Assembly (NCBI RefSeq): GCF_031181385.1
Contig: NZ_JAPSKV010000004.1
Location: 62,001 to 126,000 of the forward strand
Length of the DNA: 64,000 nucleotides
Direction of reading: 5' to 3'
Origin: Fredinandcohnia onubensis
Lineage (GTDB): Bacteria; Bacillota; Bacilli; Bacillales; Bacillaceae_L
Each line of letters opens with the position of its first letter. Positions within the stretch are counted from its first letter, which is position 1. Made by a program: the position numbers and the translations under genes. The notes beneath the pieces were generated by a model that was not told the origin of the DNA, searched no databases, and saw nothing but the letters and a program-made list of their open reading frames with translations. Shown here piece after piece: positions 28,249-38,125 of this stretch.

Positions 28249-28902
28249 ATGAAAAGTAAAACGATGAAACAAAAAATTATTGAGTCGTCCGTATTCTTAT
28301 TTAATACAAAAGGCTTTGATGGAACTACAGTTCGTGAAATTGCGAAAAGAGCAAATTGTAATGTCGCCAATATCTCCTACTATTTTGGAAACAAGGAAGG
28401 TTTACTAGAACATTTAGTTTCTTCTTACCTAGAAGGATATTTAACTATTGTCGAGCATGCCTATATTGAATTGGATAACAGAACGGCAAGAGAATGTTTA
28501 TTGCTTGCGGTCAGAGGGATAATGGAATACCAAAAGAATAATCGTCACTTATCACGTTTTGTCCAAAGGGAAATTACTTTTGATACCACTTTGATTCGTG
28601 AAATCATGACCACCTATATGACGAAAGAAAAATATTATTTCCAAGCCATTTTTGAAACAGGTATAAAACAACAGGAATTTGCCCTTATTCCAATCCCTTA
28701 TGCCATCATGCAATTAAAAGGGATGTTATCCATGCCTTATCTACATCCTCAATATATGTCAGAAGTTTTACATTTAATGCCTTATGAGTTGTATGTTAGT
28801 GAACAATATTGTCATGAAATAGAGAAATGGGTAAACACGACAATTTGTAAACAACCACAAACGATAAAAAGTAAAGTAACTAAGCTTCCCGTTAATATCT
28901 AG
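28249..28902 (+). CDS. refZ: TetR-family FtsZ regulator RefZ
   Basis: RefZ is a DNA-binding division regulator that acts near the poles at sporulation onset. The 217-residue protein has the TetR helix-turn-helix (GTTVREIAKRANCNVANISYYF, about 24-45) and a helical C-terminal domain lacking an obvious ligand signature. Location between msrC (ytsP) and hisJ matches B. subtilis yttP. The ATG at 28249 follows AAGGTGGG; an in-frame TTG at 28243 is less likely. Its 3' end overlaps the convergent hisJ by 11 bp and no terminator separates them. Confidence 0.88.
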   Translation: MKSKTMKQKIIESSVFLFNTKGFDGTTVREIAKRANCNVANISYYFGNKEGLLEHLVSSYLEGYLTIVEHAYIELDNRTARECLLLAVRGIMEYQKNNRHLSRFVQREITFDTTLIREIMTTYMTKEKYYFQAIFETGIKQQEFALIPIPYAIMQLKGMLSMPYLHPQYMSEVLHLMPYELYVSEQYCHEIEKWVNTTICKQPQTIKSKVTKLPVNI

Positions 28903-29713
28903 TTGGTGACACTAAAACAGCAATATTAAATAGATGATCAAATCCTTGATTTAAATCCTTCCTGCTGTGGGCATCGGAACCATAGACGAGAGGGATTTTT
29001 CGTTTTATTGCCTCTCTAATGATTGTCTCTGGTGGATATACCTCTCGACAAAGTGGCTTATTGATACCTGCACCATTATAATCCAAGGCTAATCCAAGAT
29101 TCGCAATTTGGTCGAGTATTAAGTGGATTTTCTCATCAAATTGCTTGGATACCGGGAATTTCTTTTGAAACTTATGAACAAGTGTAATATGGCCAATCCT
29201 TTTTGGCTTAAACTGACCAAGATTTGCCGTTATAGAACGCGCCAATGTATCATAATAAGCTTCATAGACTGCCTCAACTGAGGAAAAGTCATTGATCATA
29301 GTCGCAAACGTGTCAGGACTATAATCGAGGCAATAATACTGATTTTGCTTTTTTAAAAAATGAACAGAGAGAATACTATCATTCAAATATGGGCCATACT
29401 CGTTCAGAAAAGACCTCGTGTCCTCTTCATATCCCTCAATATAGTCGACCTCTAACCCAATATTGATTTTTATATCTGATGCAAACTTTTTTTGAAGCTC
29501 GGTTAATACTGAAAAATAGTTTTCTAGATGATTTTCGTCCATTCCACTGTCCTTTTGAGGTGTGGGATCATTAAATCGTGATGGAAGTGGTGCATGTTCG
29601 GTGAACGAAATTTCATCAAATCCTAGATGGAGTGCACGGGCGATATAATCCTCAAACGGGTCCTTTGTACCATGTGGGCAAAAGGGTGTATGGATATGAC
29701 CATCTGCTTTCAT
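28892..29713 (-). CDS. hisJ: Histidinol-phosphatase, PHP family
   Basis: HisJ dephosphorylates histidinol phosphate, the penultimate step in histidine synthesis. The 273-residue PHP-domain protein shows the metal-binding motifs DGHIHTPFCPHG at the N-terminus, SFTEHAP, GLEVDY, SVHFL, and GSDAHSR near the end. The ATG at 29713 with GAGGGAT upstream is preferred; the open frame continues about 70 codons upstream through AT-rich sequence with no good start. The his operon is not nearby, as in B. subtilis where hisJ is also separate. Confidence 0.92.
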   Translation of the reverse strand: MKADGHIHTPFCPHGTKDPFEDYIARALHLGFDEISFTEHAPLPSRFNDPTPQKDSGMDENHLENYFSVLTELQKKFASDIKINIGLEVDYIEGYEEDTRSFLNEYGPYLNDSILSVHFLKKQNQYYCLDYSPDTFATMINDFSSVEAVYEAYYDTLARSITANLGQFKPKRIGHITLVHKFQKKFPVSKQFDEKIHLILDQIANLGLALDYNGAGINKPLCREVYPPETIIREAIKRKIPLVYGSDAHSRKDLNQGFDHLFNIAVLVSPTRY

Positions 29714-29900
29714 CGACAAATCCCTCATTTTTATATAAATTTTGTAAAAAATTTTAAAAGTTTTAGTCAAAAATTGTCGTTTACATGGTATCATAAATAC
29801 AATAAAAAAACATTTGATTTGATATTCGATATAAAAATTAAAAACTATTATACATAAATGTCTAGAACGAGATTGATTGTGGGAGCAAGGAGGCCAAATT

Positions 29901-31595
29901 ATGGAAATCATAATCGGCATAATCGTAGTAGCAAGTGCAGTAACTATTTTTGGGTTTTATTCGAGAAAAAAGATATATAAAGATGTTGATAGGCTTGAAG
30001 CCTGGAAGATAGATATGATGAACCGGCCAGTCACCGATGAAATTGCTAAAGTGAAAGAGCTGAACATGACAGGTCAAACGGAGGAATTATTTGAACGTTG
30101 GAGAAAGCAATGGGATGAAATTGTCACGGTTGCTCTTCCAGATGTTGAGGAATTATTATTTGACGCTGAAGACTTAGCGGATAAATATCGTTTTGGGAAA
30201 GCAAAACGTGTACTTACCCAAATCGAGGCAATCTTAAATGATGCTGAAAGCAATATCGCCATTATTTTAGAGGAACTTAAGGATTTAGTTGGCAGTGAAG
30301 AAAAGAATCGTGTTGAGGTTGATGAATTAAACCAACAATATCGCGAACTTAAAAAGAATTTACTTGCGCATAGACATACTTTCGGACGTGCTGAAAAACA
30401 GCTTGAAATGAATTTGGAAGGTGTTTATGGGAAATTTAAAGAATATGAAGAAGCAACGACGAATGGGAATTATTTTGAGGCAAGAGAAATTGTTCTCCTA
30501 ATTAAGGATGCATTATCAGTAACAAAGCAGCAAATGGATGAGATTCCTCATTTATTACATGAATGCCAAAGTGCAATTCCAAACCAGTTAACTGAAGTTT
30601 CTGAAGGATACACCCAAATGGAGCAGGAAGGCTATTCTCTTGGGCACCATCAAATTGAAAAAGCAATTGAAAGAATGCGAGAGCAATTATCTCAGTATAT
30701 TTCTCTTATCGAAGAGCTAAAGCTTGAAGATGTGAAGAAGGGAATTGAAGAAGCAAGAGAGTCACTCGATACAATCTATGATTTACTGGAAGCTGAAGTA
30801 AAAGCAAATCAGTTTGTGAAAAAAGAGGTTGAGAAGATCGAACAAGATCTAGAGGACTTAGTTGAAGGTAGTAAAAGCACAGAAGAGGAAACAACATTTG
30901 TTCAACAAAGCTATCATTTAAATGAAAATGATCTGGAACGACACCGGAATATCGTCAAACAAATTAAACAACTGGTTAAGCAATATGTATCTGTTCAATC
31001 AAAGCTTGAAGCGGATCAAATTGCCTATTCTCTAATTAAAACGGAGCTAGAAGAAGTGTACGGTAAGATTCAAGATGTGAAGGAAGAACACTTACAATTT
31101 TCAGAAATGCTGAAAACACTTCGTAAGGATGAGCTACATGCAAGAGAACAAATTTCGGAAATGAAGAAACAACTTGCAGATGCGAAACGACTTATCTCAA
31201 AAAGCAATATCCCTGGTCTACCAGTAAAATATTCTGAGCTCATTTCGGAAGCGAGATTATCTCTTACACAGGTTATGAATAGTCTCGAAGAAAAACCACT
31301 TAATATGAATACGGTCAATGAAACATTACAAAATGCGCTTGATATAGTTTCACAAACATATAAGCAAACAGAAGAAATGATTGAGCAAGTATATCTAGCA
31401 GAAAAGGTCATTCAATATGGAAACCGATATCGAAGCCATAATTCAAAAATTGCAGTTAGTTTACTCGAAGCTGAGAAATCTTTTAGAAATTATGAATATG
31501 CACTTGCATTGGAACAAGCTGCAACAGCAATCGAAGACGTAGATCCTGGAGCATTGAAAAAAATTGAAGTATTGCTTGAAGATGATTCTAAGTAA
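29901..31595 (+). CDS. ezrA: Septation ring formation regulator EzrA
   Basis: EzrA is a membrane-anchored negative regulator of FtsZ ring formation that also helps bring PBP1 to the septum. The 564-residue protein has a single N-terminal transmembrane helix (about 2-22, EIIIGIIVVASAVTIFGFY) and a long spectrin-like helical cytoplasmic body; the C-terminal half contains the family's NRYRS segment. The ATG at 29901 follows AAGGAGG; the upstream extension to 29877 is unlikely. It lies between hisJ and nifZ as in B. subtilis. Confidence 0.95.
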   Translation: MEIIIGIIVVASAVTIFGFYSRKKIYKDVDRLEAWKIDMMNRPVTDEIAKVKELNMTGQTEELFERWRKQWDEIVTVALPDVEELLFDAEDLADKYRFGKAKRVLTQIEAILNDAESNIAIILEELKDLVGSEEKNRVEVDELNQQYRELKKNLLAHRHTFGRAEKQLEMNLEGVYGKFKEYEEATTNGNYFEAREIVLLIKDALSVTKQQMDEIPHLLHECQSAIPNQLTEVSEGYTQMEQEGYSLGHHQIEKAIERMREQLSQYISLIEELKLEDVKKGIEEARESLDTIYDLLEAEVKANQFVKKEVEKIEQDLEDLVEGSKSTEEETTFVQQSYHLNENDLERHRNIVKQIKQLVKQYVSVQSKLEADQIAYSLIKTELEEVYGKIQDVKEEHLQFSEMLKTLRKDELHAREQISEMKKQLADAKRLISKSNIPGLPVKYSELISEARLSLTQVMNSLEEKPLNMNTVNETLQNALDIVSQTYKQTEEMIEQVYLAEKVIQYGNRYRSHNSKIAVSLLEAEKSFRNYEYALALEQAATAIEDVDPGALKKIEVLLEDDSK

Positions 31596-31630
31596 AGGGC
31601 CTCAAATTGGGGTCCTTTTCCTTTTTTTAT
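31595..31630 (+). terminator. Terminator of ezrA
   Basis: A 9-bp stem with two G-U pairs (aagggcctc / ggggtcctt) and a T-rich run. Confidence 0.75.
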
Positions 31631-31688
31631 TTTATAAATGTATGTTATCATTTTGTTTGCAAATATCCGCAATAGTAGGAGTAATTAT

Positions 31689-32846
31689 ATGATTTATTTA
31701 GATAATAGTGCAACAACAAAACCTTTTGATGATGTAATAGAATCTTATATAAAAGTCGCAAAAAATTATTTTGGCAATCCCTCTTCCTTACATGGAATAG
31801 GGGGACAAGCTGAAAAGCTATTAAGTCAATCCCGGACCCAGATTGCTTCCCTTTTACAGGTAAAACCACAGGAAATCATTTTTACGTCAGGAGGATCTGA
31901 AGGGAATAATTTTGCGATCAAAGGAATTGCCTTACAATACAGTAATCGAGGCAAACATATTATTACAACATCAATAGAGCATCCTTCTATAACTGAGGCA
32001 TGCAAGCAATTGTCGGAACTTGGGTTTGATATCACCTATCTTCCAGTAGACAAAAATGGTGTTGTTTCGATTGAAGACTTGAGAAATTCAATCCGTGAGG
32101 ATACGATCTTAGTTTCTATCATTCATGTAAATAATGAGGTTGGGACAATCCAGCCGATTCAAGAAATTGGAGAACTTTTAGAAAAGTATCCAAAGATTAT
32201 ATATCATGTTGATCATGTACAGGGAGTAGGTAAAACTCATCTAGATTTCAATAAGGCAAAACTTGATTTATGTACAATTTCAGGACATAAGTTTAATGGA
32301 CTTAAAGGAACAGGCGTTTTATATGTCCGTCAAGGTGTAAGAATCAAGGCTTTAATCGGAGGCGGTGACCAAGAAATGCAAAAAAGGGCGGGAACAGAAA
32401 ATGTTGCTGGATTTGTAGCCCTTGCAAAAGCATTAAGGTTAACCATAGAGAACAGAGATGGAAATATTAAACATCTAACCAGATTAAAAGAAAGCATTAT
32501 AGATCAATTATCAAGGATGAATGGTATTACAATACACACACCTGAGGCTAGCAGTGCCCCACATATCATCAATTTTTCGATTAATGGTTTAAAGCCTGAA
32601 GTATTTGTTCATTTATTAGAAGAGAAGGAGATTTATGTTTCGACTACCTCCGCATGCTCATCCAAAAACAATGAACCAAGTAAAACATTACTTTCGATGG
32701 GAGTGCCTGAAACTCTTGCTAATAGTTCAATACGAATCAGCCTGTCGCATCAAAACAAACTGGAAGAGATTCCGATTTTAATAAATGCAATTGAAACTGC
32801 AATACAGAAATTACAACATGTAATGGGGGAACAAAATGGAATATGA
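31689..32846 (+). CDS. nifZ: Cysteine desulfurase NifZ (IscS-like)
   Basis: The 385-residue PLP enzyme takes sulfur from cysteine as a persulfide. Signatures include YLDNSATTKP, SGGSEGNNFAI, HVDHVQGVGK, the PLP lysine in SGHKFNGLKGTG and the mobile-loop active Cys in STTSACSSKN. Located immediately before thiI with an 11-bp overlap, it is the dedicated sulfur donor for tRNA 4-thiouridine synthesis, as shown for B. subtilis NifZ-ThiI. The ATG at 31689 follows GTAGGAG. Confidence 0.93.
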   Translation: MIYLDNSATTKPFDDVIESYIKVAKNYFGNPSSLHGIGGQAEKLLSQSRTQIASLLQVKPQEIIFTSGGSEGNNFAIKGIALQYSNRGKHIITTSIEHPSITEACKQLSELGFDITYLPVDKNGVVSIEDLRNSIREDTILVSIIHVNNEVGTIQPIQEIGELLEKYPKIIYHVDHVQGVGKTHLDFNKAKLDLCTISGHKFNGLKGTGVLYVRQGVRIKALIGGGDQEMQKRAGTENVAGFVALAKALRLTIENRDGNIKHLTRLKESIIDQLSRMNGITIHTPEASSAPHIINFSINGLKPEVFVHLLEEKEIYVSTTSACSSKNNEPSKTLLSMGVPETLANSSIRISLSHQNKLEEIPILINAIETAIQKLQHVMGEQNGI

Positions 32847-34035
32847 TCACATTCTAATACGATTTGGCGAAATTACTACAAAAGGTCGAAATCGTAATCA
32901 TTTCATTAATAAACTTTTAAATAATATAAAAAGAAAGCTTACTGATTACAAAGGACTTACGTTTGAAAAAACAAGAGATCGAATTTATATTAAGTTAAAT
33001 GGAGAACCACATGAAGGAATTGTAGAAGTTCTCAAAAACATTATTGGTATTCAATCCTTTAGTCTTGCTTTAAAGGTTGAAAGTGAAATCGAAAAAATAA
33101 AAGATGGTGCCTTAGCTGCCATTAAACAACTAGATCATCAAGGAAAGACCTTTAAAATATCTGCACGACGATCAGATAAAAGTTTTTCACTTGATTCCAA
33201 TCAATTAAATTATGAATTAGGGAGTCATATTTTAAAGAATACCCAGGAAATCTCCGTCAATGTGCACACTCCTGATATCATTATTCGTGTTGAAGTACGA
33301 AAGGAAGCAACTTATATTACCTTTAAAGATGAGAAAGGTGTAGGAGGACTTCCAATTGGTTCAAGCGGAAAAGCAATGCTTATGCTTTCGGGCGGTCTTG
33401 ATAGCCCTGTTGCCGGTTATTTATCAATGAAGAGGGGATTAACAATTGAGGCTGTACATTTTCATAGTCCCCCATATACAAGTGATCGTGCACGCCAAAA
33501 GGTGATTGACCTTGCACAGCAGCTAACTGAATTTTCGGGTACGGTTAAACTGCATATCGTCCCTTTTACTGACATTCAGATCACGATTCAAAGACAAATC
33601 CCTGAAAACTATACGCTAATTTCAACTAGACGGATGATGCTTCGGATCACAGATGAAATAAGAAGAAGACGTAATGCACTTGCGATTGTGACTGGTGAGA
33701 GCCTTGGACAAGTGGCAAGTCAGACATTGGAGAGTATGCATGTTATCAATAACGTCACTAGTACACCAATTATTCGTCCACTTGTTACAGTAGATAAATT
33801 TGATATTATTGATATGGCTAAGAAAATTAATACACATGATATTTCAATACGCCCATTTGAAGATTGTTGTACAATTTTTACACCATCTGCTCCCAAAACA
33901 AGACCAAAGCTAGAAAATGTAACCCATTATGAAAGCTACACTGATTTTGAAAGCTTAATCGAAAAAGCAGTTAATGAAACTGAAATTATTACATTGGATG
34001 GATCTAAGAAAGAAGAAATTGAAGATCTTTTCTAA
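32836..34035 (+). CDS. thiI: tRNA 4-thiouridine synthetase ThiI
   Basis: ThiI adenylates U8 of tRNA and, with NifZ-derived sulfur, makes s4U; it may also serve thiamine thiazole synthesis. The 399-residue protein has an N-terminal ferredoxin-like part plus THUMP domain (about 60-165) and a PP-loop ATPase with SGGLDSPVAGY (about 184). It lacks the C-terminal rhodanese domain of E. coli ThiI, normal for Bacillus. The start overlaps the end of nifZ, so translation is coupled. Confidence 0.95.
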   Translation: MEYDHILIRFGEITTKGRNRNHFINKLLNNIKRKLTDYKGLTFEKTRDRIYIKLNGEPHEGIVEVLKNIIGIQSFSLALKVESEIEKIKDGALAAIKQLDHQGKTFKISARRSDKSFSLDSNQLNYELGSHILKNTQEISVNVHTPDIIIRVEVRKEATYITFKDEKGVGGLPIGSSGKAMLMLSGGLDSPVAGYLSMKRGLTIEAVHFHSPPYTSDRARQKVIDLAQQLTEFSGTVKLHIVPFTDIQITIQRQIPENYTLISTRRMMLRITDEIRRRRNALAIVTGESLGQVASQTLESMHVINNVTSTPIIRPLVTVDKFDIIDMAKKINTHDISIRPFEDCCTIFTPSAPKTRPKLENVTHYESYTDFESLIEKAVNETEIITLDGSKKEEIEDLF

Positions 34036-34070
34036 AAGAAAATCATTCTAAGATTTACCAATAGATTAAA

Positions 34071-34101
34071 TGTATTGTGCCATGTGATTTTACACATTAT
34101 A
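34071..34101 (+). promoter_or_regulatory. SigmaG-type promoter of sspA
   Basis: TGTATT at 34071-34076, an 18-bp spacer from the GTATT core, and CATTATA at 34095-34101, a perfect match to the SigmaG -10 consensus. It lies 24 bp before the sspA start. Confidence 0.75.
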
Positions 34102-34124
34102 TACTCACAAGGAGGTGAAGTCAC

Positions 34125-34328
34125 ATGGCAAACAACAACAACAGCAACCAACTATTAGTAGCTGGTGCACAACAAGCAATTGATCAAATGAAATTTGAAA
34201 TCGCTTCTGAATTTGGTGTAAACCTTGGTGCTGATACAACTTCTCGTGCTAACGGATCTGTTGGTGGAGAAATCACTAAGCGTTTAGTATCTTTCGCTCA
34301 ACAACAAATGGGCGGAGGTAACTTCTAA
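34125..34328 (+). CDS. sspA: Alpha/beta-type small acid-soluble spore protein
   Basis: The 67-residue protein coats and protects DNA in the spore core. It shows the family body with [10 protein letters not shown], where the GPR protease cuts after the Glu in EIA during germination, and [18 protein letters not shown] near the end. The start lies behind a perfect AAGGAGGTG site, giving strong translation. Adjacent thiI and ytcI match B. subtilis sspA. A SigmaG-type promoter and a strong terminator frame it as a single-gene unit expressed in the forespore. Confidence 0.96.
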   Translation: MANNNNSNQLLVAGAQQAIDQMKFEIASEFGVNLGADTTSRANGSVGGEITKRLVSFAQQQMGGGNF

Positions 34329-34350
34329 AAATAAAAAAATAGATGGCTAC

Positions 34351-34379
34351 AAGGACGGGTTCACTCCCGTCCTTTTTTA
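34351..34379 (+). terminator. Terminator of sspA
   Basis: A 9-bp perfect GC-rich stem (aaggacggg / cccgtcctt), 6-nt loop, then six Ts. Confidence 0.88.
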
Positions 34380-34498
34380 GTATTTTTAAAAAATTAAAAT
34401 CAGATATTATAACCAGGTCACAATTTTTTCACAAAACCCCTCCAAATTGTTGAAAAATTTTTATATAATTAGAAGATAAAGATTGGGGAGGAATGATT

Positions 34499-36082
34499 GT
34501 GAAAAGAGAAGATTTACTTGCACCTTTACGGTATAACCTTGTTCAGGAAATTGAAAAATATGCAAAAGATCCTAAAAAAATTGCATTGAAATGGGAAGAT
34601 GAGCAGGGAAGCAAAAAGGAAATTACATATGTTGACCTCTTCAAGAATGTAAATAAAATCGGTAATACATTTATCAACAACGGCCTTAACAAAGGGGATA
34701 AGGTATTAGTTATTATTCCGAGATTAGTGGAAGCATATATGGTTTATTTAGGGGCGTTAAAAGCTGGACTAGTTGTCATCCCAAGCTCAGAAATGCTTCG
34801 TACAAAAGATCTTCAATATCGAATCACACATGGGGATGTAAAAGCCATTATTAGCTATCACCCATATTGTAATCAATTTTCATCCATCGAAAATATTGAG
34901 CAAATTCAAAAGTTTGCAGTTGGCGAAAACGTGGAAGATTGGGTTTCTTTAGAAGAGGAGATGCAAAGTCAATCTGAAGAACTTACGGCAGCAGAAACAA
35001 GAAAGGATGATATGGCTTTTCTATCCTATACTTCTGGAACAACCGGTAATCCGAAGGGCGTTGTCCATACACATGGCTGGGCATATGCACATTTAAAAAC
35101 AGCAGCTCCTTACTGGTTAAGCATAAATGAGTCGGACACTGTATGGGCTACAGCGGGACCTGGATGGCAAAAATGGATTTGGAGTCCATTTCTTTCAGTT
35201 TTAGGTAGTGGGGCAACTGGATTCGTATATCACGGGAAATTTGATCCTAATAAATATTTGGAATTATTAAGCTCGTATAAAATTAATGTATTATGTTGTA
35301 CACCAACAGAATATCGTCTTATGGCAAAGGTTGAGAATCTGTCTGATTACTCACTCCCAGATTTGCATAGCGCGGTATCGGCAGGAGAACCTTTAAATCG
35401 TGAAGTTATTGAAACCTTTAGAAGAGAGTTTAATATCGAGGTACGCGATGGATACGGGCAAACTGAAAATACCCTTTTAGTTGGAGTACTTAAAGGTATG
35501 AAAATAAAACCTGGATCAATGGGTAAGCCTACACCAGGTAATAATGTTGAAATTGTCGATGAGTTTGGGAAGCCTTGTGGTGTTGGAGAAGTGGGAGATA
35601 TTGGCGTTCATATGAACACACCTGCCCTTTTTAGAGAATATTACAAGGACCCTGAAAGAACATCGTTGCAATATAGAGGGGATTATTATATTACAGGTGA
35701 CAGAGCGAAAAAAGACGAAGATGGCTATTTCTGGTTTGAGGGACGTGCCGATGATATTATCATTAGCTCAGGCTACACAATTGGGCCATTTGAGGTAGAA
35801 GATGCACTTGTAAAACATCCATCTGTAAAAGAGTGTGCAGTTGTAGCAAGTCCGGATGAAATTAGAGGTAATATAGTAAAAGCTTTTGTTGTATTACGTG
35901 AAGGCATTACTTCCAATGAGGAGTTAGTCAAAAAGCTTCAAGAACATGTAAAGCAATTGACAGCACCGTATAAATATCCTAGAAAGATTGAATTTGTAAA
36001 TGACTTACCAAAAACAACTTCTGGAAAAATTAGAAGAATTGAGCTTAGACAGGCTGAATTAGTAAAGGGTAAAGTACAATAA
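34499..36082 (+). CDS. ytcI: Acyl-CoA synthetase YtcI (acetyl-CoA-synthetase-like)
   Basis: The 527-residue adenylate-forming enzyme has the core motifs YTSGTTGNPKG (about 175-185), GYGQTENT, the YITGDRAKKDEDGYFWFEGR hinge and the C-terminal catalytic PKTTSGKIRR. It resembles AcsA and medium-chain acyl-CoA synthetases; the substrate is not known. The GTG at 34499 is chosen because GGGGAGG lies 8 nt before it, while the ATG at 34493 is too close. Position after sspA matches B. subtilis ytcI. Confidence 0.85.
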   Translation: MKREDLLAPLRYNLVQEIEKYAKDPKKIALKWEDEQGSKKEITYVDLFKNVNKIGNTFINNGLNKGDKVLVIIPRLVEAYMVYLGALKAGLVVIPSSEMLRTKDLQYRITHGDVKAIISYHPYCNQFSSIENIEQIQKFAVGENVEDWVSLEEEMQSQSEELTAAETRKDDMAFLSYTSGTTGNPKGVVHTHGWAYAHLKTAAPYWLSINESDTVWATAGPGWQKWIWSPFLSVLGSGATGFVYHGKFDPNKYLELLSSYKINVLCCTPTEYRLMAKVENLSDYSLPDLHSAVSAGEPLNREVIETFRREFNIEVRDGYGQTENTLLVGVLKGMKIKPGSMGKPTPGNNVEIVDEFGKPCGVGEVGDIGVHMNTPALFREYYKDPERTSLQYRGDYYITGDRAKKDEDGYFWFEGRADDIIISSGYTIGPFEVEDALVKHPSVKECAVVASPDEIRGNIVKAFVVLREGITSNEELVKKLQEHVKQLTAPYKYPRKIEFVNDLPKTTSGKIRRIELRQAELVKGKVQ

Positions 36083-36100
36083 AGTAACGAATTTAATGAG

Positions 36101-36135
36101 AAAGCCAATCCTGTGAGTGTGGATTGGCTTTTTAT
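36101..36135. terminator. Shared terminator of ytcI and the ABC operon
   Basis: An 11-bp perfect stem (aaagccaatcc / ggattggcttt) with a 9-nt loop and flanking T-run. Confidence 0.85.
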
Positions 36136-36139
36136 CAAT

Positions 36140-37174
36140 CTAGGCTCGAATTTCTTGTCGCATAAATAAAATGTATGCAATAGCAAAGCAAATCAAGGAT
36201 GCGGCAATTAAACCAGTTACTTGTGGCCAAATGAGCAATAGGCTCTGCCCAAGGGGTAATGGACTTGCAACAGCACCAATTGTTTGCTCCATTGTTAATG
36301 GACCAAGGCTTCTTACCGTTGGGGAAAGAAGCGTTGTTGTTGATTCGTTAAATAAATAGTTAGGCGATAAACGCATGATATTGAGGACTACTCCTTGCTT
36401 ACCAATGATATCCTCAGTACTTGTTAGGGTATTAGGATTTAAGATAGATTTTGACAGCAATTCCACAATCATTGTATAAAACACACTGAAAAATAACCAA
36501 ACAGCGATACTTGATAAGGCAGATGTTGCAGCTTGCCTAAAACAAATTGAAAACAAAATTCCAAGGTTTAACCAAAAAGCGATATATGAAATACATAACA
36601 GTAAGAAAAAGAAAATTCTACTGAATTCTTCAAATGTAGGAGGAATGCCTAAAATTAATATCCCAAACCCCATAACAAGAAACCCTAATGAAAAAAATAA
36701 CAAACAATTTATTAATAAGGCAGCAGCAAATTTTCCGTTAATTACAAAATCCCTAGGAATTGGTTGAGCCATTAACCGGCTTAAAGTGCCTTTATTTCGT
36801 TCAGAGACAATCGCATCAAAGCCCAGTGCAATCCCGAGAAGCGGACCGAGAAAACCTACAAACGTGATAAAGGAAGGTAGTGTGCCATCAGATACAGTAA
36901 ATAGTTTCAAAAATAAATAGGAATCCCTTGCAATTGCTTGTGCATCTTCAGAAGCTTCAAGCGAGTCTTGAATGGTTAATACGGCAGTATAAAGGGAACC
37001 AATACAAGTAAGTAAAATAATCCCCAATAAAATAGTGATTCGCCAACTTGTAATATAGTCTGAAAATTCCTTGCGCACAATTGCAGAAAACACTCCTAGA
37101 TTCGAGTATTGTCTTGTTATTTCTAAATCTCTCCTGCTGCCATAGAATTTTTCCTTTATACTAGCGAGATTCAT
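36140..37174 (-). CDS. ABC-2-type transporter permease
   Basis: The roughly 344-residue protein has a cytoplasmic N-terminus ending ITSWRITIL, about six hydrophobic helices, and the ABC-2 signature segment FDAIVSERNKGTLSRLMAQPIPRD typical of NosY/NatB-like permeases that often act as gene-trio partners of an ATPase. The substrate is unknown. The start is uncertain: ATG 37174, GTG 37183 and TTG 37192 are in frame, and all overlap the end of the ATPase gene, so translation is coupled. It is the last gene of the NEW3-ABC operon and has no counterpart that I recall between ytcI and ytcJ in B. subtilis. Confidence 0.82.
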   Translation of the reverse strand: MNLASIKEKFYGSRRDLEITRQYSNLGVFSAIVRKEFSDYITSWRITILLGIILLTCIGSLYTAVLTIQDSLEASEDAQAIARDSYLFLKLFTVSDGTLPSFITFVGFLGPLLGIALGFDAIVSERNKGTLSRLMAQPIPRDFVINGKFAAALLINCLLFFSLGFLVMGFGILILGIPPTFEEFSRIFFFLLLCISYIAFWLNLGILFSICFRQAATSALSSIAVWLFFSVFYTMIVELLSKSILNPNTLTSTEDIIGKQGVVLNIMRLSPNYLFNESTTTLLSPTVRSLGPLTMEQTIGAVASPLPLGQSLLLIWPQVTGLIAASLICFAIAYILFMRQEIRA

Positions 37175-38120
37175 TAACTTCACGTCCTTCAAAGTAGCGA
37201 TGGTAGATTTCGTCTAGCCCAAAATCTTTTTTGCTTATATGGTGCAATGAGGCCCCTGAATGAATGATAGTGGCGCTAATCCGTGCAGAAATATCCTTGT
37301 AGCAATAAATATCAATTACACTTTCATTCAATACCTCGATTTTATTTACATGTTCAAGCTCTCTTATATCATCCATCAGACGGTCATTGATTCCACTTAC
37401 AATAACTCTAATCACAAAAGTATCCTTTAATAAAAGTTTCCCCATGAGTTCCTCGATGTTTCCATGAGCCAGTAGCTCCCCATCAACAAATATTCCTACA
37501 CGGTCACAAATTTGCTGAACTTGGTGTAAATGATGAGAAGAAAGTAAAATGGTCTTATGATCCTTTTCTTTTAATTCTTTTATCAGTTGTAGAAATTCTC
37601 GTACTCCTTCCGGGTCAATACCCAATGTCGGTTCATCAAGGATAATGACTTCAGGGTCTTTCATAAGCACGTCCGCGAGTCCAAGTCTTTGTCGCATTCC
37701 TCTTGAATATTTTCCGGTCTTCTTATGTGCAACATCAGATAAGTTAACTTTTTGTAACAAATGTTCTGCTCTCTCCATTGCTTGTTTTCGTTTTATATTG
37801 TTTAGGCTTGCTGTATAAAGTAGATTTTCTAAACCTGTCATATGCTGATAAAAGCCCACATCATCAGGTAAGTAACCCACCTTCTGTTTTACTTGAATTG
37901 GATTGCGGGTTGAGTTTATTCCACACACTTGCACTAATCCCGAATTAGGTGTACTTAAACCAAGCATCATCAAAATAGTAGTAGTCTTCCCAGCTCCATT
38001 TGGTCCTAGTAATCCAAAGATTTCACCCTTTGAAATGGAAAGAGATAGGTTGCGAACGGCAAAAAAAGCCTCATATCGTTTTGTAAGCTGTTCTAGCTTA
38101 ATGATCGGTTCAGTTTCCAT
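37161..38120 (-). CDS. ABC transporter ATP-binding protein
   Basis: The 319-residue ATPase has Walker A GPNGAGKTT (about 41-49), the signature YSRGMRQRLGLA, Walker B EVIILDEPTLGID and the switch HH in LLSSHHLHQV, then a C-terminal accessory domain of about 90 residues as in NosF/CcmA/Nat-type ATPases. It pairs with the overlapping permease gene. The ATG at 38120 follows GGGAGGAG; the upstream frame overlaps the NEW3 gene and is not used. It starts only 5 bp after the NEW3 stop, so the three genes form one operon. Confidence 0.9.
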   Translation of the reverse strand: METEPIIKLEQLTKRYEAFFAVRNLSLSISKGEIFGLLGPNGAGKTTTILMMLGLSTPNSGLVQVCGINSTRNPIQVKQKVGYLPDDVGFYQHMTGLENLLYTASLNNIKRKQAMERAEHLLQKVNLSDVAHKKTGKYSRGMRQRLGLADVLMKDPEVIILDEPTLGIDPEGVREFLQLIKELKEKDHKTILLSSHHLHQVQQICDRVGIFVDGELLAHGNIEELMGKLLLKDTFVIRVIVSGINDRLMDDIRELEHVNKIEVLNESVIDIYCYKDISARISATIIHSGASLHHISKKDFGLDEIYHRYFEGREVNESR

Positions 38121-38125
38121 CAATA

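Noticed and set aside
28903-29000. Terminator between refZ and hisJ
   Set aside because: No stem with a T-run could be found near either stop codon.
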